Origin: Sepiola atlantica
Taxonomy: Eukaryota > Mollusca > Cephalopoda > Sepiida > Sepiolidae
DNA length: 64,000 nucleotides
Direction: 5' to 3'
NCBI GenBank assembly: GCA_963556195.1
Contig: OY744517.1
Location: 83,155,214-83,219,213 of the forward strand
How positions within the stretch are numbered: position 1 is the stretch's first letter; every line of letters begins with the position of its first letter. Below are positions 50,001 to 59,507 of the stretch, piece by piece. The notes under the pieces were generated by a model. That model saw nothing but the letters and a program-made list of their open reading frames with translations. It was not told where the DNA came from and ran no database searches. A program made the position numbers and the translations under genes.

Positions 50001-50224
50001 GTTTTCAAATGTGAAAATGGCTCTACACATCTGTCACTAAACTTATTGTGACCAATTTTCAAAGAGAATCAAGAATAAGAGAGAATCACTAATGGAACAA
50101 GACAGACTAAATAATTTAACATTAATGAACATTGAACATGAGATTGACATTCCTGATATCATAAACAAGCTTTCTCATCCTAAATCTAGAAATTATTTTT
50201 ATAAGTTTTATATTATCCTAGCTG

Positions 50225-50510
50225 TACAGACCCGACACAATTAAAAAAAAATTTTTTTGAAGTATGCCGTTTTTATGTAATGGACAAATACAGAATTATG
50301 TCCCTTTTTTTCCAAAATATTATTTTTCTCTTCGAAACAAAGGGAAGTAAGTTTGTAATGGGTGAAAAAAAAATTGCGGCTATATGAAAATAAATCTGAC
50401 TGGATAAATTATTTTCTGGAAGGAATTAACTTGAATTACATTTTATTGTTTTTAACAACATTGGTCAACGTTCAACAAAATAAATGGCTATTCAGAATTA
50501 ATGGACCATA
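50225..50510. repeat. Dispersed repeat D, copy 2
   Basis: TTATTTTCTGGAAGGAATTAA, then TTGAATTACATTTTATTG and TTTTTAACAACAT match 4855-4910. It is diverged, with no coding content. The remaining 50511-50751 is the pyrimidine-rich end of the candidate intron. Confidence 0.5.
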
Positions 50511-50751
50511 TCAATGACAAAAATCTAGCATCTTTGGAATGGTTTCAGCCTGAAATGTCTAATTCGGTACAGTGTATATATAATTTCATGAATGCATTTT
50601 AATTAAAAAATCTTTTATTCCTAACTTTGTTATTTACCATTCTTTATGACCAAACTGATGTACAACAGAGAAATCAACTAACAGCATAAGAATACCATTC
50701 TTTGAGATTTGTATTGAGATAAATAATCATAATCTTTTTTTGTTTTTTCAG

Positions 50752-50901
50752 GTTCTCCAAGATCGAGTCCCCAGAGACAGTGTAGCTAAGGATTTTGTCC
50801 AAGAGAGGCTACGCGTCATTGAAAATCAACGGCCACGCACCGACAGAGCTCTTGTCAGGAGACCCTTGACTCTCATTCATGCTTTAAAGATGTTTTTCTA
50901 A
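50752..50901 (+). CDS. Terminal exon, BAIAP3/UNC13D-like protein
   Basis: The acceptor is TTTTTTTGTTTTTTCAG and the exon starts in phase 0, matching the donor phase at 10306. It encodes 49 residues and a TAA stop: VLQDRVPRDSVAKDFVQERL, then RVIENQRPRTDRAL and a hydrophobic-basic tail ending MFF. Joined after the previous exon's SLQ, the LQVL block with DxxAxxFVxxR resembles the helix after the last C2 domain at the C-terminus of Munc13-4/BAIAP3 proteins. The exon has balanced base composition unlike its AT-rich surroundings. No polyadenylation signal is certain downstream. Confidence rests on phase, splice signals and resemblance. Confidence 0.72.
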   Translation, partial: VLQDRVPRDSVAKDFVQERLRVIENQRPRTDRALVRRPLTLIHALKMFF

Positions 50902-51459
50902 GATCACCAATGAAAATCTTCTTTTAGAGTCACTGATCAATCAAAGACGATGCTTTTGTTTGAAGATCTTTAAGATGCTTTAGAAAAGATACCCAAACTC
51001 TCTGAACCTAAAAATTAAAAAAAACAGGGATGAAATCCAATTGAAAATATCAAAAGAAAGTCAATCAAGTTAAACAGAGTTTTGTTCTGTGAATTTGATT
51101 TCAATTTTCTTTTAATATTATCAAATAATGGTATCAACACGGAATTTCGAAGCTTTCTGATAATCTACATCTGAATTTTTGAGATGAGAAATGATAATTC
51201 GTATTACTTACAATCAAGAAATTATTCTAAAGTTTTTTCTTATAGTCACAATTCAGCTGTTGAACCTTTTAGCTTTCTTCAGATATATGTCATCATAACT
51301 TTCTGGGAATTTGAAACAGAACTGTTCGTTTTTTCATATTTACAGGGGTACATGATTCAGTTTGAATAGCTTGTATTTGTTAAGTCTTTGCCTTCATGAA
51401 CTAAGCCAAGGATTGAACTTCCAGTCATCAACGTATTGTTGGGTGTTTCTTTGTGAGCG

Positions 51460-52235
51460 TCTTAGTGGCTTTATATGAACTCCACATATTAACTGTGTTT
51501 GGGTCACCATCTTGGATTTCATTCTTCATAGCTGGGATGACTTTATGATTTGATGGCATGAACTGTTTAAAATATTAATTTATTAACTCAAGTCAACAAT
51601 TACGGGCAGGTTGATTGCTTGATATGTCCTATGAGCTTTTATTATCATTTCCTTATGCATGTGGCTATAAGGTCACCAAGACCCCACATGTCCACCTTTA
51701 TTCTTCTGCCTTATCATACCAACTCACTATTTGAAATGTGATCTTGTTCGACTAATCAAAGATTTGTCTTTCAGCCTAATAGTAGTTTCAACCAGTTATA
51801 AAAATTCTTTTGCCTCATATCCAAGTAGATAAAAGTATTTGTCTCACTAAATGAAACTATTTAGATCACAATATTGGATATTACTTTTCATGATGCGTCT
51901 TAGTGGCTTTAGTTAGACTTCCACATGTAGACCATGTCGCTGGCTTTCATAATTTCATATTTTTCTCTATGGATGGAATCTGCATTGAGAATGAATTAAT
52001 GACTATGAATGATGCAAGATATTTTAAATATTATTTTGTTAATTTAACAAACAATCCAAAGCCAGATTGAATTATACGTCCGTAGGACTTTCATTATCAT
52101 TTATTTGTCCAGGTGGCCACGTGGAAGAGCATTGCACATGGCTTCCTGTATATAGCTTCGTCTCTCTTCAACTGGTTAAACTTAATCATTTCAAACATAC
52201 CTTCTTTCTATTACATGATTTTGATCGACTAATCA
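51460..52235 (+). repeat. Old tandem duplication, spacing about 430 bp
   Basis: GTCTTAGTGGCTTTA followed by ACTTCCACAT occurs at about 51465 and 51898. Later in each copy come a TTATTATCATTT block and GATCGACTAATCA. Substitutions and gaps are numerous, so this is an ancient duplication or two copies of a dispersed repeat. No coding frame is preserved. It lies in the 3' flank of the C2-domain gene. Confidence 0.55.
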
Positions 52236-52237
52236 TG

Positions 52238-52357
52238 GCTTATACGGCATAATCACATTGACACACCGGTTCACATTAGATCACTGAAGTTAAGCAACAT
52301 TCAGCCTGGTCAGTGCCAGATGGGTGACCATTTGGGAATACTAAGCACTGTATGCCA
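52238..52357 (+). pseudogene. 5S rRNA-like sequence
   Basis: About 120 nt align over the full length of 5S rRNA. They begin GCTTATACGGCATAATCAC, keep GATCACTGAAGTTAAGCA (A-box region) and CCTGGTCAGTGCCAGATGGG, and include TGACCATTTGGGAATAC (C-box region). They end AGCACTGTATGCC. Many bases differ from functional animal 5S, including the CGATCTCGTC loop region, so it is a pseudogene or a 5S-derived retroelement head. About 42 nt later a LINE 3' end starts. Confidence 0.85.
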
Positions 52358-52399
52358 TCTCCCTTGATCGGGATATACATGTGGCTTGGAATCGCATAC

Positions 52400-52735
52400 T
52401 CTGGTGCCCCCTCGACGTAAATTCACTAGACCAACTCGACAATCAACTAAATCCCATCCATTCACTGTGGAGGTCCTCAGATGCCGGAGAGCTTTCTACT
52501 CAAATAGCTTCTTTCCTCATGCTGCTGGCCTCTGGAACTCCCTCCCTGCCCCCTGTTTCCCTGACATGCAGAAATTTAAAATTAATGTAAACAGACATCT
52601 CGCTGCGCAGATCCCAGTTTAGGTTGATCCCTCCCCCCCCAACCTTCTCCCTTTTTCTTTCTTCTCAGTAGCCCCTTACGTCTACAGTGGCAGCCTGCCT
52701 TGTCTGGGGTGAACTACGTTAAAAAAAAAAAATTA
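52400..52735 (+). mobile_element. 5'-truncated LINE 3' end
   Basis: It starts at ACTCTGGTGCCCCCTCGACG and encodes the C-terminus of the RT protein: FTRPTRQSTKSHPFTVEVLR, LWNSLPAPCFP and NRHLAAQIPV. A short deletion removes the DSTD residues seen in the relatives at 49556 and 57921. The shared 3' untranslated region ends GTTAAAAAAAAAAAATT. Its frame is open from 52386 through the stop near 52622. No exact target duplication was found. Confidence 0.88.
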
Positions 52736-53583
52736 AAAAATTCCCTATAAACTTCCTGTTTCGATGGAAGCTGGAAGCTGATCCAGGGCGAATACCACAT
52801 CAGCAATCATGATTTAGTACCCCTCAGCACCATCATACCTCTTCTCAAAGCAAGCTTAGTTAATCAAGGCAAAGATATGACAAATAGATTCTCTTTAAAA
52901 GTATGAACTACATGCAATGTAGGTTTAATGAACAATTCAGTTTCAAAATTCCAAAGAGGTAAAGTAACTACAATGGAAAGCTGAAGGTGACTCAGTGACT
53001 ATCGCCTCCAAAATGAGGAGAAAGACTTTCTGATAATGTCTCTCTTTGTATGTTATGATCTTCACAATTTCCTACACGGCCCCTTTAGGGTCAACTTGGT
53101 GACACTTCACCATGGACAATTGACAAATCATGAGAAAAGAATACACTTGAATGCTTTCGAGTATTGAGCACTTTTATTAATTCTTACAAAAAAATGTGCA
53201 CATTCTGGTAAACAGTTTCATAATTTTTTACTTACATGCTCCATAAAGATGAACTTGTGCCTGACCTAACTTTCTACATTGGATATTTTAAAGCCTAATT
53301 GTGTTAGAATCAGTGATTATTGTTAGATAATTTTTTCAAGACTGTGACATGATAAAGAAGTTTTCTCTTAAAAGATTAAAATCTCTCTCTATCTCTATTT
53401 ATAAAATGTTAGGCATATGTTTATACATTTGTATGTACAAGATTCACTCCTAAACTAATTAACCGTTCATTATAATTTTTGGAACACAGCTACTAGTCGT
53501 AAGAGATGGTAATGTGGGCTATATTAAGTTTCATGCAAAGAGGATAAAAATAGGTGGAAGCCCTTTTGTGAAAATTCAGGTAC
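52736..53583. other. Flank without a recognised gene
   Basis: AT-rich single-copy-looking sequence. The block around GGAAGCTGATCCAGGGCGAA near 52770 has higher GC, but I recognise no family. No coding signal. Confidence 0.5.
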
Positions 53584-53651
53584 TTCCGGTTTTTGTGAAG
53601 TTGTTAACAATAGGTATTTCCGGTTTTTGTGAAGTTGTTAACAATAGGTAT
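53584..53651. repeat. Two-copy 34-bp tandem duplication
   Basis: TTCCGGTTTTTGTGAAGTTG followed by TTAACAATAGGTAT occurs twice at period 34. A slippage duplication with no coding content. Confidence 0.85.
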
Positions 53652-53996
53652 TTGACATCAATTAATAAATATTCCCCAAATTTCAGTTTCTTTGGTGTAT
53701 TTTAAAGGAGTTTTAGGGGGCATAATATGAGCACAACTTCCTATTTGAAAATTCAAATATTTCAGACTTACATTGAATTTTATCCATAGTGAAGCAAGAT
53801 TTCCTGAATTTCCATTTTTTCTTAAAATTCCTTAAGCTTAAGCCTTAAATTTTAAACATGTGATGGATTTTGATTGAAATTAGAATAATAATTCTAGACA
53901 TAAGGTTTAGTATCATTATATATTGATTTTAAAGTGGTGCACAACTGTTCTGTTCAGGGAATCAATATAAATCGCTATGGGACGAGAATTCTTCTA

Positions 53997-54055
<59 letters not shown>

Positions 54056-54104
54056 ATAAATATTTGTTTTTTGTTTATTATCTATGTACGTATACGTTTC
54101 GTCC

Positions 54105-54240
54105 TTTTTCATCGGGACTCATCAGCATACAGATATAACTATTCACTACTGGTCGCGTGATTCGAAACCCCGGGCTACGAATATTTTACAACTCAAATCC
54201 CAACATCTAGAACCATACGGCCATCGCTGGATAGCTAAAT
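54105..54240 (-). mobile_element. tRNA-derived SINE head, third type
   Basis: On the minus strand, GCGATGGCCGTATGGTTCTA is followed about 45 nt later by GGGGTTTCGAATCACGCG. These are A-box- and B-box-like blocks with tRNA spacing, and the B-box has one inserted T. Flanking blocks such as ATCGGGACTCATCAGCATAC may be the SINE body. An (AT)n run bounds the region on the left. Only one copy is in the window, so family membership is inferred from the head. Confidence 0.6.
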
Positions 54241-54509
54241 AAACAGTGATAATATATATATATAGTAATTTTGCTTCATTCTACAATATGAAGGCGCGAA
54301 GAACGGGCCTTTTTTTTCTTGGTCTGAGAATGTCGGGCTTATTAAAGCTATGACTGAAACATGTTCCGAAATGTGTTGCCATGCTATGTTTGTATAAATA
54401 AATCATTTTTATTATAAATAAATAGCTCTATTTATTATTGAGCACTATTTTATAAACACAGTTAAGATTCTTCTGATTTTTACGCTGTGGATACACACCT
54501 TACCTGGAT

Positions 54510-54515
<6 letters not shown>

Positions 54516-54577
<62 letters not shown>
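54516..54577. repeat. (AT)n microsatellite abutting foldback E
   Basis: About 31 uninterrupted dinucleotides ending exactly at GAGAAAGGAAGG, the first bases of foldback element E copy 2. The copy at 16979 is likewise preceded by an (AT)n run, so the family may insert into, or carry, such runs. Confidence 0.9.
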
Positions 54578-54581
<4 letters not shown>

Positions 54582-54830
54582 AAGGAAGGATGAGAGTAAT
54601 CCGACGTAATGAGAAATGAAAAAGGAAAAACCAAGAGATATTTTTTATATATTCATCAACGTCTTTATTATTAAGACTTCCTCAGTATGATAATTTTAAG
54701 AAAAATGTCATGCAAGTGCATCGAAATATTGGGTTGACATGATGGGTCGATGAGAAAAAGTAGTAGCCGTGGCTGCTGACAGCGCTGGACCAAGGTCCGG
54801 CTGAGAGAAGTCAGTCAGTGGCAGAGAGTG
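54578..54830 (+). mobile_element. Foldback element E, copy 2 (right arm missing)
   Basis: GAGAAAGGAAGG, AATCCGACGTAATG, CATCAACGTCTTTATTA, GACTTCCTCAG, GGGTTGACATGATGGG and GGACCAAGGTCCGG match 16979-17215 in order. After the middle segment it runs into a G-rich tract where the right arm should be. Confidence 0.82.
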
Positions 54831-54894
54831 AAATGAATGTGGATGGCTGTGAGTGAAAAAAGGGAGAGGTGGGAGTGTTAGTGGATTTGTCTAA

Positions 54895-54995
54895 GAGTGG
54901 GAGAGAGGGGAGGGGGTGGTGAGGTTTTTGTCCTGGTGAGGTGTAGCATGGATTTTGAGGGGCTGGGGAAAGGGGCGGGTAGGGGAGGGGGGAAA
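54895..54995 (+). other. G-rich tract with G-quadruplex-type motif
   Basis: The stretch at 54958-54992 has six G-runs of 3-6 bases separated by 1-3 bases (GGGG CT GGGG AAA GGGG C GGG TA GGGG A GGGGGG). A second cluster, GAGAGGGGAGGGGGTGG, is at about 54901-54918. In AT-rich surroundings this is a strong compositional island and fits the G-quadruplex pattern. The complementary open frame of 87 codons is a Pro-rich artefact of the composition. Confidence 0.75.
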
Positions 54996-55074
54996 CTCTG
55001 TGTCTTTGGTATGTAGGTAGTGTCATAGTTTTATAAGTAGTCATCATGGGTACTACATTCGACAGAAGAAACAC

Positions 55075-55940
55075 AGAAATGTCTATCTCTTCTCCAGTTT
55101 AATATGAGATTGGATTTGTTTTTTGAGACATAAACTGTTTTCCATAGCTCACGAGCTTGTTCCACTTTGAGGTAGTCATGTTTGCTCGGACAAAAGAGAG
55201 TTTTTTATTTTTGAGTTTTCTTTCTCCTAGACTAGTTTTCCTATCAAAACTTCATAGTCTAGTCTATTATTTTACAAATAGTTAGAGGGAACAGTGATAG
55301 ATTGATACCTTTTCTAAGAGTGTTAGTGAAAGTAATTATACAGCCTCTAGGAAACTTAAACAGGTCTTCCCACGTCTACAATCCATGCTAGTAAATTAAA
55401 CACTGGGTGGTAGTAGTGTTGAAGTGGATACCGGCATGGACTACTAATTCGGCATGCTTTATTAGAGTCCCTATGTTAGAGTCCCAACGAGGGTAAAGTT
55501 AGACACAAGGTTGGTTTTTAATGAGGGGAAAAAAGTCTTGCTCTGAAAATTGCATCATGTTTGGGCTTCAAAGTTTTAAAATAAATTATTCATATACATG
55601 GATGCTTTAAAGATGTGAACCATTTCCTTATTTAAAAAGTGTCAAACCAGCCCAACACATCGACTTGACTTTACTTCACTTGAAACTGTCATTTTTAACA
55701 ACTTGACATTTTTATGACTCTACGATTGATTCGACCCCCACCTCTTGGGGTTAATACCAACAAAAATGAAGAAAAATAAAGAAAAAAAGTCTTGGTCTGA
55801 AAATGTATTCATCGAAAATCTTAGCCTAAAAAAAAAAAAAAAAAAATGATTTTATTCATTTTAAAATTGCATCATGTTTGGTTTTCAAAATTTTTATATA
55901 AAATATTCATATACATTAATGCTTCAAAGATGTGATCTAT
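55075..55940. other. Flank without a recognised gene
   Basis: AT-rich sequence. Two diverged copies of a block with AAGTCTTG, GCATCATGTTTGG and ATTCATATACAT lie near 55535-55600 and 55790-55915, so a degenerate local duplication is present. No coding frame or tRNA-like head that I would defend. Confidence 0.5.
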
Positions 55941-55942
55941 TT

Positions 55943-55998
<56 letters not shown>

Positions 55999-56118
55999 GC
56001 ATCATAAATTTCAGAATAACAAACGAATGCAAAAAATAGTGGGGAAATAAATAAAAAAGTAACTAACTAGCATTGAAAGGAAGCAGCTATACAGACACTA
56101 TTGATTACATATGTGCAT

Positions 56119-56493
56119 ACATGTTTTACCTGCGATCTCGAGAGAGAGGGCCAGCTTCTTCAGACCTTTAGAGAAAATGAAATGAGAAATAACAAACTTC
56201 TTTATTATGTATATTCTCCCAGTTGGGAAGGGATGAGCAACATTCTCGAGTAGGGTAATAAAATGTATAAAAGGATTTGAAAACGGTCAAACATACTCAA
56301 TAAGCTTAAATGATAAAAAGTAAAGGGTGACACGAATGTGTAATTGGATATGAATCTTGCCTGTTTAATTATACATCCATCCCTTCCCAACTGGGAGAAT
56401 ATACATAATAAAGAAGTTTGTTATTTCTCATTTCATTTTCTCTAAAGGTCTTAAGAAGCTGGCTCTCTCGAAAGATCGCAGCTGAAACATGTA
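56119..56493. mobile_element. Foldback element G
   Basis: Arms 56119-56236 and 56371-56493 are reverse complements over about 118 bp. They include GAAATAACAAACTTCTTTAT and TCTCCCAGTTGGGAAGGGAT. A 134-bp spacer lies between. An ACATG(T/A) block marks each outer end. There is no transposase. A (TA)n run lies about 120 bp to the left. Confidence 0.82.
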
Positions 56494-56519
56494 TTTAAAA
56501 TCTTTTTCGCACCCTCCTA

Positions 56520-56826
56520 ACAACAGCTGCACGCCGAACAGTTTGGGGTCTGCTGATGTGCGGCCATTTTTGAATCGATTGAACTACTCTTTAATTTGTG
56601 TTACACATCACATCTTCTCCAAACACCTGCTGAATCTAACGCGACGGCGAAGATGAACACCATTCCAAAAGAAGACTTCCAGAGGTGTTTGCAGCAGTTG
56701 ATTGATCGGTGGGCTAAGTGTGTGCAAGCACAAGGGCCTACTTCGAAGGGGATTAGGGTCCCAACCCTGTCACATTTTTTAAACATTTTTTATGGCCTAA
56801 GGTCAGATACATTTTAGACAGGCCTC

Positions 56827-56830
<4 letters not shown>
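56520..56830 (+). pseudogene. Mariner-type transposase 3' relic
   Basis: The plus strand encodes MNTIPKEDFQRCLQQLIDRW, then AKCVQAQGPTSKGI. This matches the conserved C-terminal helix pattern of mariner transposases (IPxxDFQxxxxxWxxRxxxCxxxxGxYFEG), with the final acidic YFEG motif lost. The downstream CATTTTAGACAGGCCTCGTA resembles a mariner terminal sequence. The catalytic core is absent or unreadable and stops precede it, so only the 3' end survives. Confidence 0.65.
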
Positions 56831-56865
<35 letters not shown>

Positions 56866-57124
56866 AGGAAATATTTCCTTTGATAAAATAAAATGATCCT
56901 TGAATTCTCCTGGGGTGGGGTGTAATAAATATAGATAGTATTTCATATCCATGAGATGTTTCAATACTGTCGGTAAAAATAAGCTCAATAATTAATAGGT
57001 TATATAAATTAGAGCTGTCATATAGTAATATTCAAATCGAGTGTTGAGTATTTATTTCCGGAACACGATTTCAATATTTGAAATTCTAATTAATGTGCGT
57101 TAAATCTTCCAAATCGAATCGTAT

Positions 57125-57164
<40 letters not shown>

Positions 57165-57168
<4 letters not shown>

Positions 57169-57700
57169 AAGAAGGAAAGACGAAGATAAAAAATTGCATA
57201 AAATTACATAAAATTGATACAAATTTTATTACATCGAAAGTTCAGATGCAAGGAGTTACACTAATCTTTAAACCATGGTTTTTCAAAGATAAAACTCTTC
57301 TCGTCAGCGGATAACATTCGGTAATGTGATATTTATAATAAATAAATATTACCTGTTCCATTTCACTTTGAAAATTGAAGAAGAAATAGCAGGAAAGGTT
57401 GGGGATAAAGAAATCAATGGCCGAGAGGGAGAATGGTAGCAGTATTAAGTAGCCATTGCCGAAGACAAAAGGGGATGCTATGGTGCAGATAGCAAAATAG
57501 CAAAAGTTTGTAGATTTGGAGAAAAGTTTGTAGATTTGGAGAAAGTTTAAAAAAAAAGTTTTACAGGGTTTCAAATAAAAGGCAGAGGGTTCAAAAATAT
57601 CTCACTTGGTCCGTAGGGATTTGTGTCTCCGTTTTGTTGTATCAATTTTATGTAATTTTATGTAATTTTTTATCTTCATCTTTCCTTCTTTAAATTGATT
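57165..57700. mobile_element. Foldback element H
   Basis: Arms at 57165-57231 (starting AAAGAAGGAAAGACGAAGAT) and 57635-57700 are reverse complements over about 65 bp. A 400-bp spacer separates them. The spacer contains a 21-bp tandem duplication, AGTTTGTAGATTTGGAGAAA, at about 57505-57545. (TA)n runs flank it on the left and, about 75 bp away, on the right. The 110-codon minus-strand open stretch in the spacer has no recognised motif. Confidence 0.75.
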
Positions 57701-57773
57701 GCTCTACTCAACGTATTGAGCTTTACTTTATCACGATAGATCACTTTAACGATACTTCATTTATCGTTAATTC

Positions 57774-57775
<2 letters not shown>

Positions 57776-57811
<36 letters not shown>
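57776..57811. repeat. (TA)n microsatellite at the LINE 3' end
   Basis: About 17 dinucleotides directly abut the poly-A end of the minus-strand LINE (TTTAAAAAAATG then a T run on the plus strand). This suggests insertion into, or expansion from, the junction. Confidence 0.85.
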
Positions 57812-57812
<1 letters not shown>

Positions 57813-59244
57813 AAAAAATGTTTTTTTTTAACATGATTCACCCCAAACAAGGCAGGCGCCACTGTAAACGTAAGGGGCTACTGAGAAAAAGGAAAAGGGG
57901 AGAAGGATTGGTGGTTCAGCTTAAATTGGGATCGGAGCAGTGAGATGTCTGTTTACATTAGTTGTAAATTTCTGCATGTCAGTACTGTCGGGGAAACAGG
58001 GGGCAGGAAGGGAGTTCCAGAGGCCAGCAGCACAAGGAAAGAAGCTATTTGAGTAGAATGCCCTCCGGCATCTGGGGACCTCCACAGTGAATGAATGAGA
58101 TTTAGTAGAATGTCGAGTTAGTCTAGTGAATTTACGTCGAGGGGGCACCAGAGTAGCCAACTCATCGGAGCATAATCCATTGAAGTATTTGTAAAACAAA
58201 CATAAGGATGCTACATTGCGGCGATGGGACAGAGGCTGGAGCTTAGCTGACAGTGAGGGACCTATTAGGTTGACGACTCTTTTTTGGACTTTGTCAAGGA
58301 GGGAGAGACTAGTAGATGATGCACCAGCCCAGATGTGGCAACAATACTCCATGCATGGGTGGATGGTGGCTTTGTAGAGATACAGGATAATATCAGGTGT
58401 AAGGAGTCCACTAGCACAGTAGAGGGAGCCAACCTTCTTTGCGGCAGCCTTGGCAATGTCTTCAATGTATGTGTTCCAATTCATGTTACCTGTGAAGGTT
58501 AGGCCAAGGAGTTTGAATGATGAACTCTCAGGTAGGGTGTTATTTGCCATGACAATCGGTGGTTGGAGAGGCTTATTGTAGTTGTTGAAGGAAAGGAGCT
58601 TAGTCTTCGCGGCATTAAAAGTTACCAACCATTTATGGCCCCAATCCACTACAGCCTGGAGGTCATTTTCTAAGGATTCAGCCATTGCCTCAGATATGAT
58701 CGCGTCTGTTTTGCCAACATGGCGAGAGTAAAGCGTGGTGTCGTCAGCAAATAAACCAATCTCAGACACTATGTCATCAGGGAGATCGTTTATATAGATC
58801 AGGAACAACAAAGGTCCAAGAATAGATCCCTGGGGCACATCAGCATTTATGTCATGTTGCTTAGATGAACGGCCATCGAGGACAACCTGGATTTTTCTTT
58901 TGTTTAGGAAGGATCTAATTATATTAAGTAGTTGCCCAGTAATACTGTATGAGCGTATTTTCAGGAGAAGCCCTTTATGCCATACCTTGTCAAAGGCCTT
59001 GGATATATCAAGCGCTACTGCCCTAACTTCACCTGCCTTGTCGAGTGTATGGTACATGCGTTCAGAGATGACCGTTAGGATGTCTGCAGTAGATCGTGCT
59101 TGTCTAAATCCATACTGGCGGTCAGATAGAAGTTTAGCATTAACTAAGTGCCATACTATCGCTAGATTGATTAAGGATTCAAAGATTTTGGCAAAGATCG
59201 GCAGTAGACTGATTGGGCGGTAGTTCTGAGGGTCGGTTCTATTC
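57812..59244 (-). CDS. LINE reverse transcriptase C-terminal part (Jockey/CR1 group), open frame
   Basis: About 440 codons of LINE origin are open from 59244 to the stop near 57921. Order: NYRPISLLPIFAKIFESLIN, RQYGFRQARSTADI, motif A AVALDISKAFDKVWHKGLL, motif B VPQGSILGPLLFLIYINDLP, catalytic FADDTTLYS near 58730, KLLGLTFTGNMNW, EYCCHIWAG, and the C-terminal LWNSLPAPCFPD. The enzyme copies element RNA at nicked target DNA. The open frame can be extended 27 codons rightward only into LTR sequence, so that start is not real. The upstream part of the LINE continues at 62684, beyond an LTR element. The 3' untranslated region and poly-A occupy 57920-57812. Confidence 0.88.
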
Positions 59245-59490
59245 TGTTGTAGACCCGTGCTAGGGGTCACAAAGATAACAACCACAAATTGTGACAGGTT
59301 AAAATATACAATGTATTTATTCATAGCAATACAGTAACGCCACTAAATGTGGTAGGAGATGGCCGGATTCCTACCATGCGGTAAAACATGAATAGGAATG
59401 TCCTCTGTTTGAGTCTTTGCAACCATGGTATTTATTATAGATGGTTGCTTCCATTAGTTCTTCAATAGGGGTGATTTGTACCCCACAACA
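59245..59490 (-). repeat. 3' LTR
   Basis: 246 bp, TG...CA ended when read on the minus strand. The single difference from the other LTR is at about 59360. It supplies 27 spurious N-terminal codons to the adjacent LINE open frame. Confidence 0.95.
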
Positions 59491-59506
59491 CCCCCCTCCC
59501 GAGCTT
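59491..59506 (-). promoter_or_regulatory. Polypurine tract
   Basis: On the minus strand GCTCGGGAGGGGGG directly precedes the 3' LTR. This is the position and composition of the RNase H-resistant primer for second-strand synthesis. Placement is by position and composition only. Confidence 0.75.
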
Positions 59507-59507
59507 T

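Larger units (their letters stand above)
49385..50215 (+). pseudogene. hAT transposase relic (ZMYM1-like C-terminal part), split by a LINE
   Basis: The left piece (49385-49555) reads FVSLYPDNLEDCLGQDLVHF, SALLRTDIASSIG and ELQFCCQILES. The right piece (50001-50215) continues with TNFQRESRIRES, then DRLNNLTLMNIEHEI and INKLSHPKSRNYF. This is the order seen in the C-terminal dimerisation part of hAT transposases of the zinc-finger MYM-1-like type. A stop follows the junction (FQM then stop) and the N-terminal catalytic part is missing, so the relic is dead. The two pieces are separated by a 366-bp LINE fragment with a long target duplication. Host-gene co-option is not indicated. Confidence 0.65.
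10307..50751 (+). other. Candidate 40.4-kb intron containing two satellite-like arrays
   Basis: It begins GTGAGA at 10307 and ends TGTTTTTTCAG at 50751. The flanking exons join in phase 0 and form one continuous C-terminal C2-type sequence. About 26.9 of 40.4 kb is tandem arrays of 54 bp and 75 bp. The rest holds a 21-bp satellite, hairpins, U2-derived repeats, LINE and hAT relics. All the named elements inside were found by eye from sequence. That the intron is spliced as a single step is inferred. Confidence 0.68.

Noticed and set aside
55380..55530. Possible tRNA-like head (GTTGAAGTGGATACC with TTAGAGTCCC)
   Set aside because: B-box is poor and spacing does not fit; no second copy in the window.
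57242..57574. 110-codon minus-strand frame in foldback H
   Set aside because: No motif, lies in the spacer of an inverted repeat, and includes a 21-bp slippage duplication.
59245..59324. ATG start at 59324 for the 467-codon LINE frame
   Set aside because: The first 27 codons are LTR sequence; the LINE part starts at 59244 and its true upstream part is at 62684.
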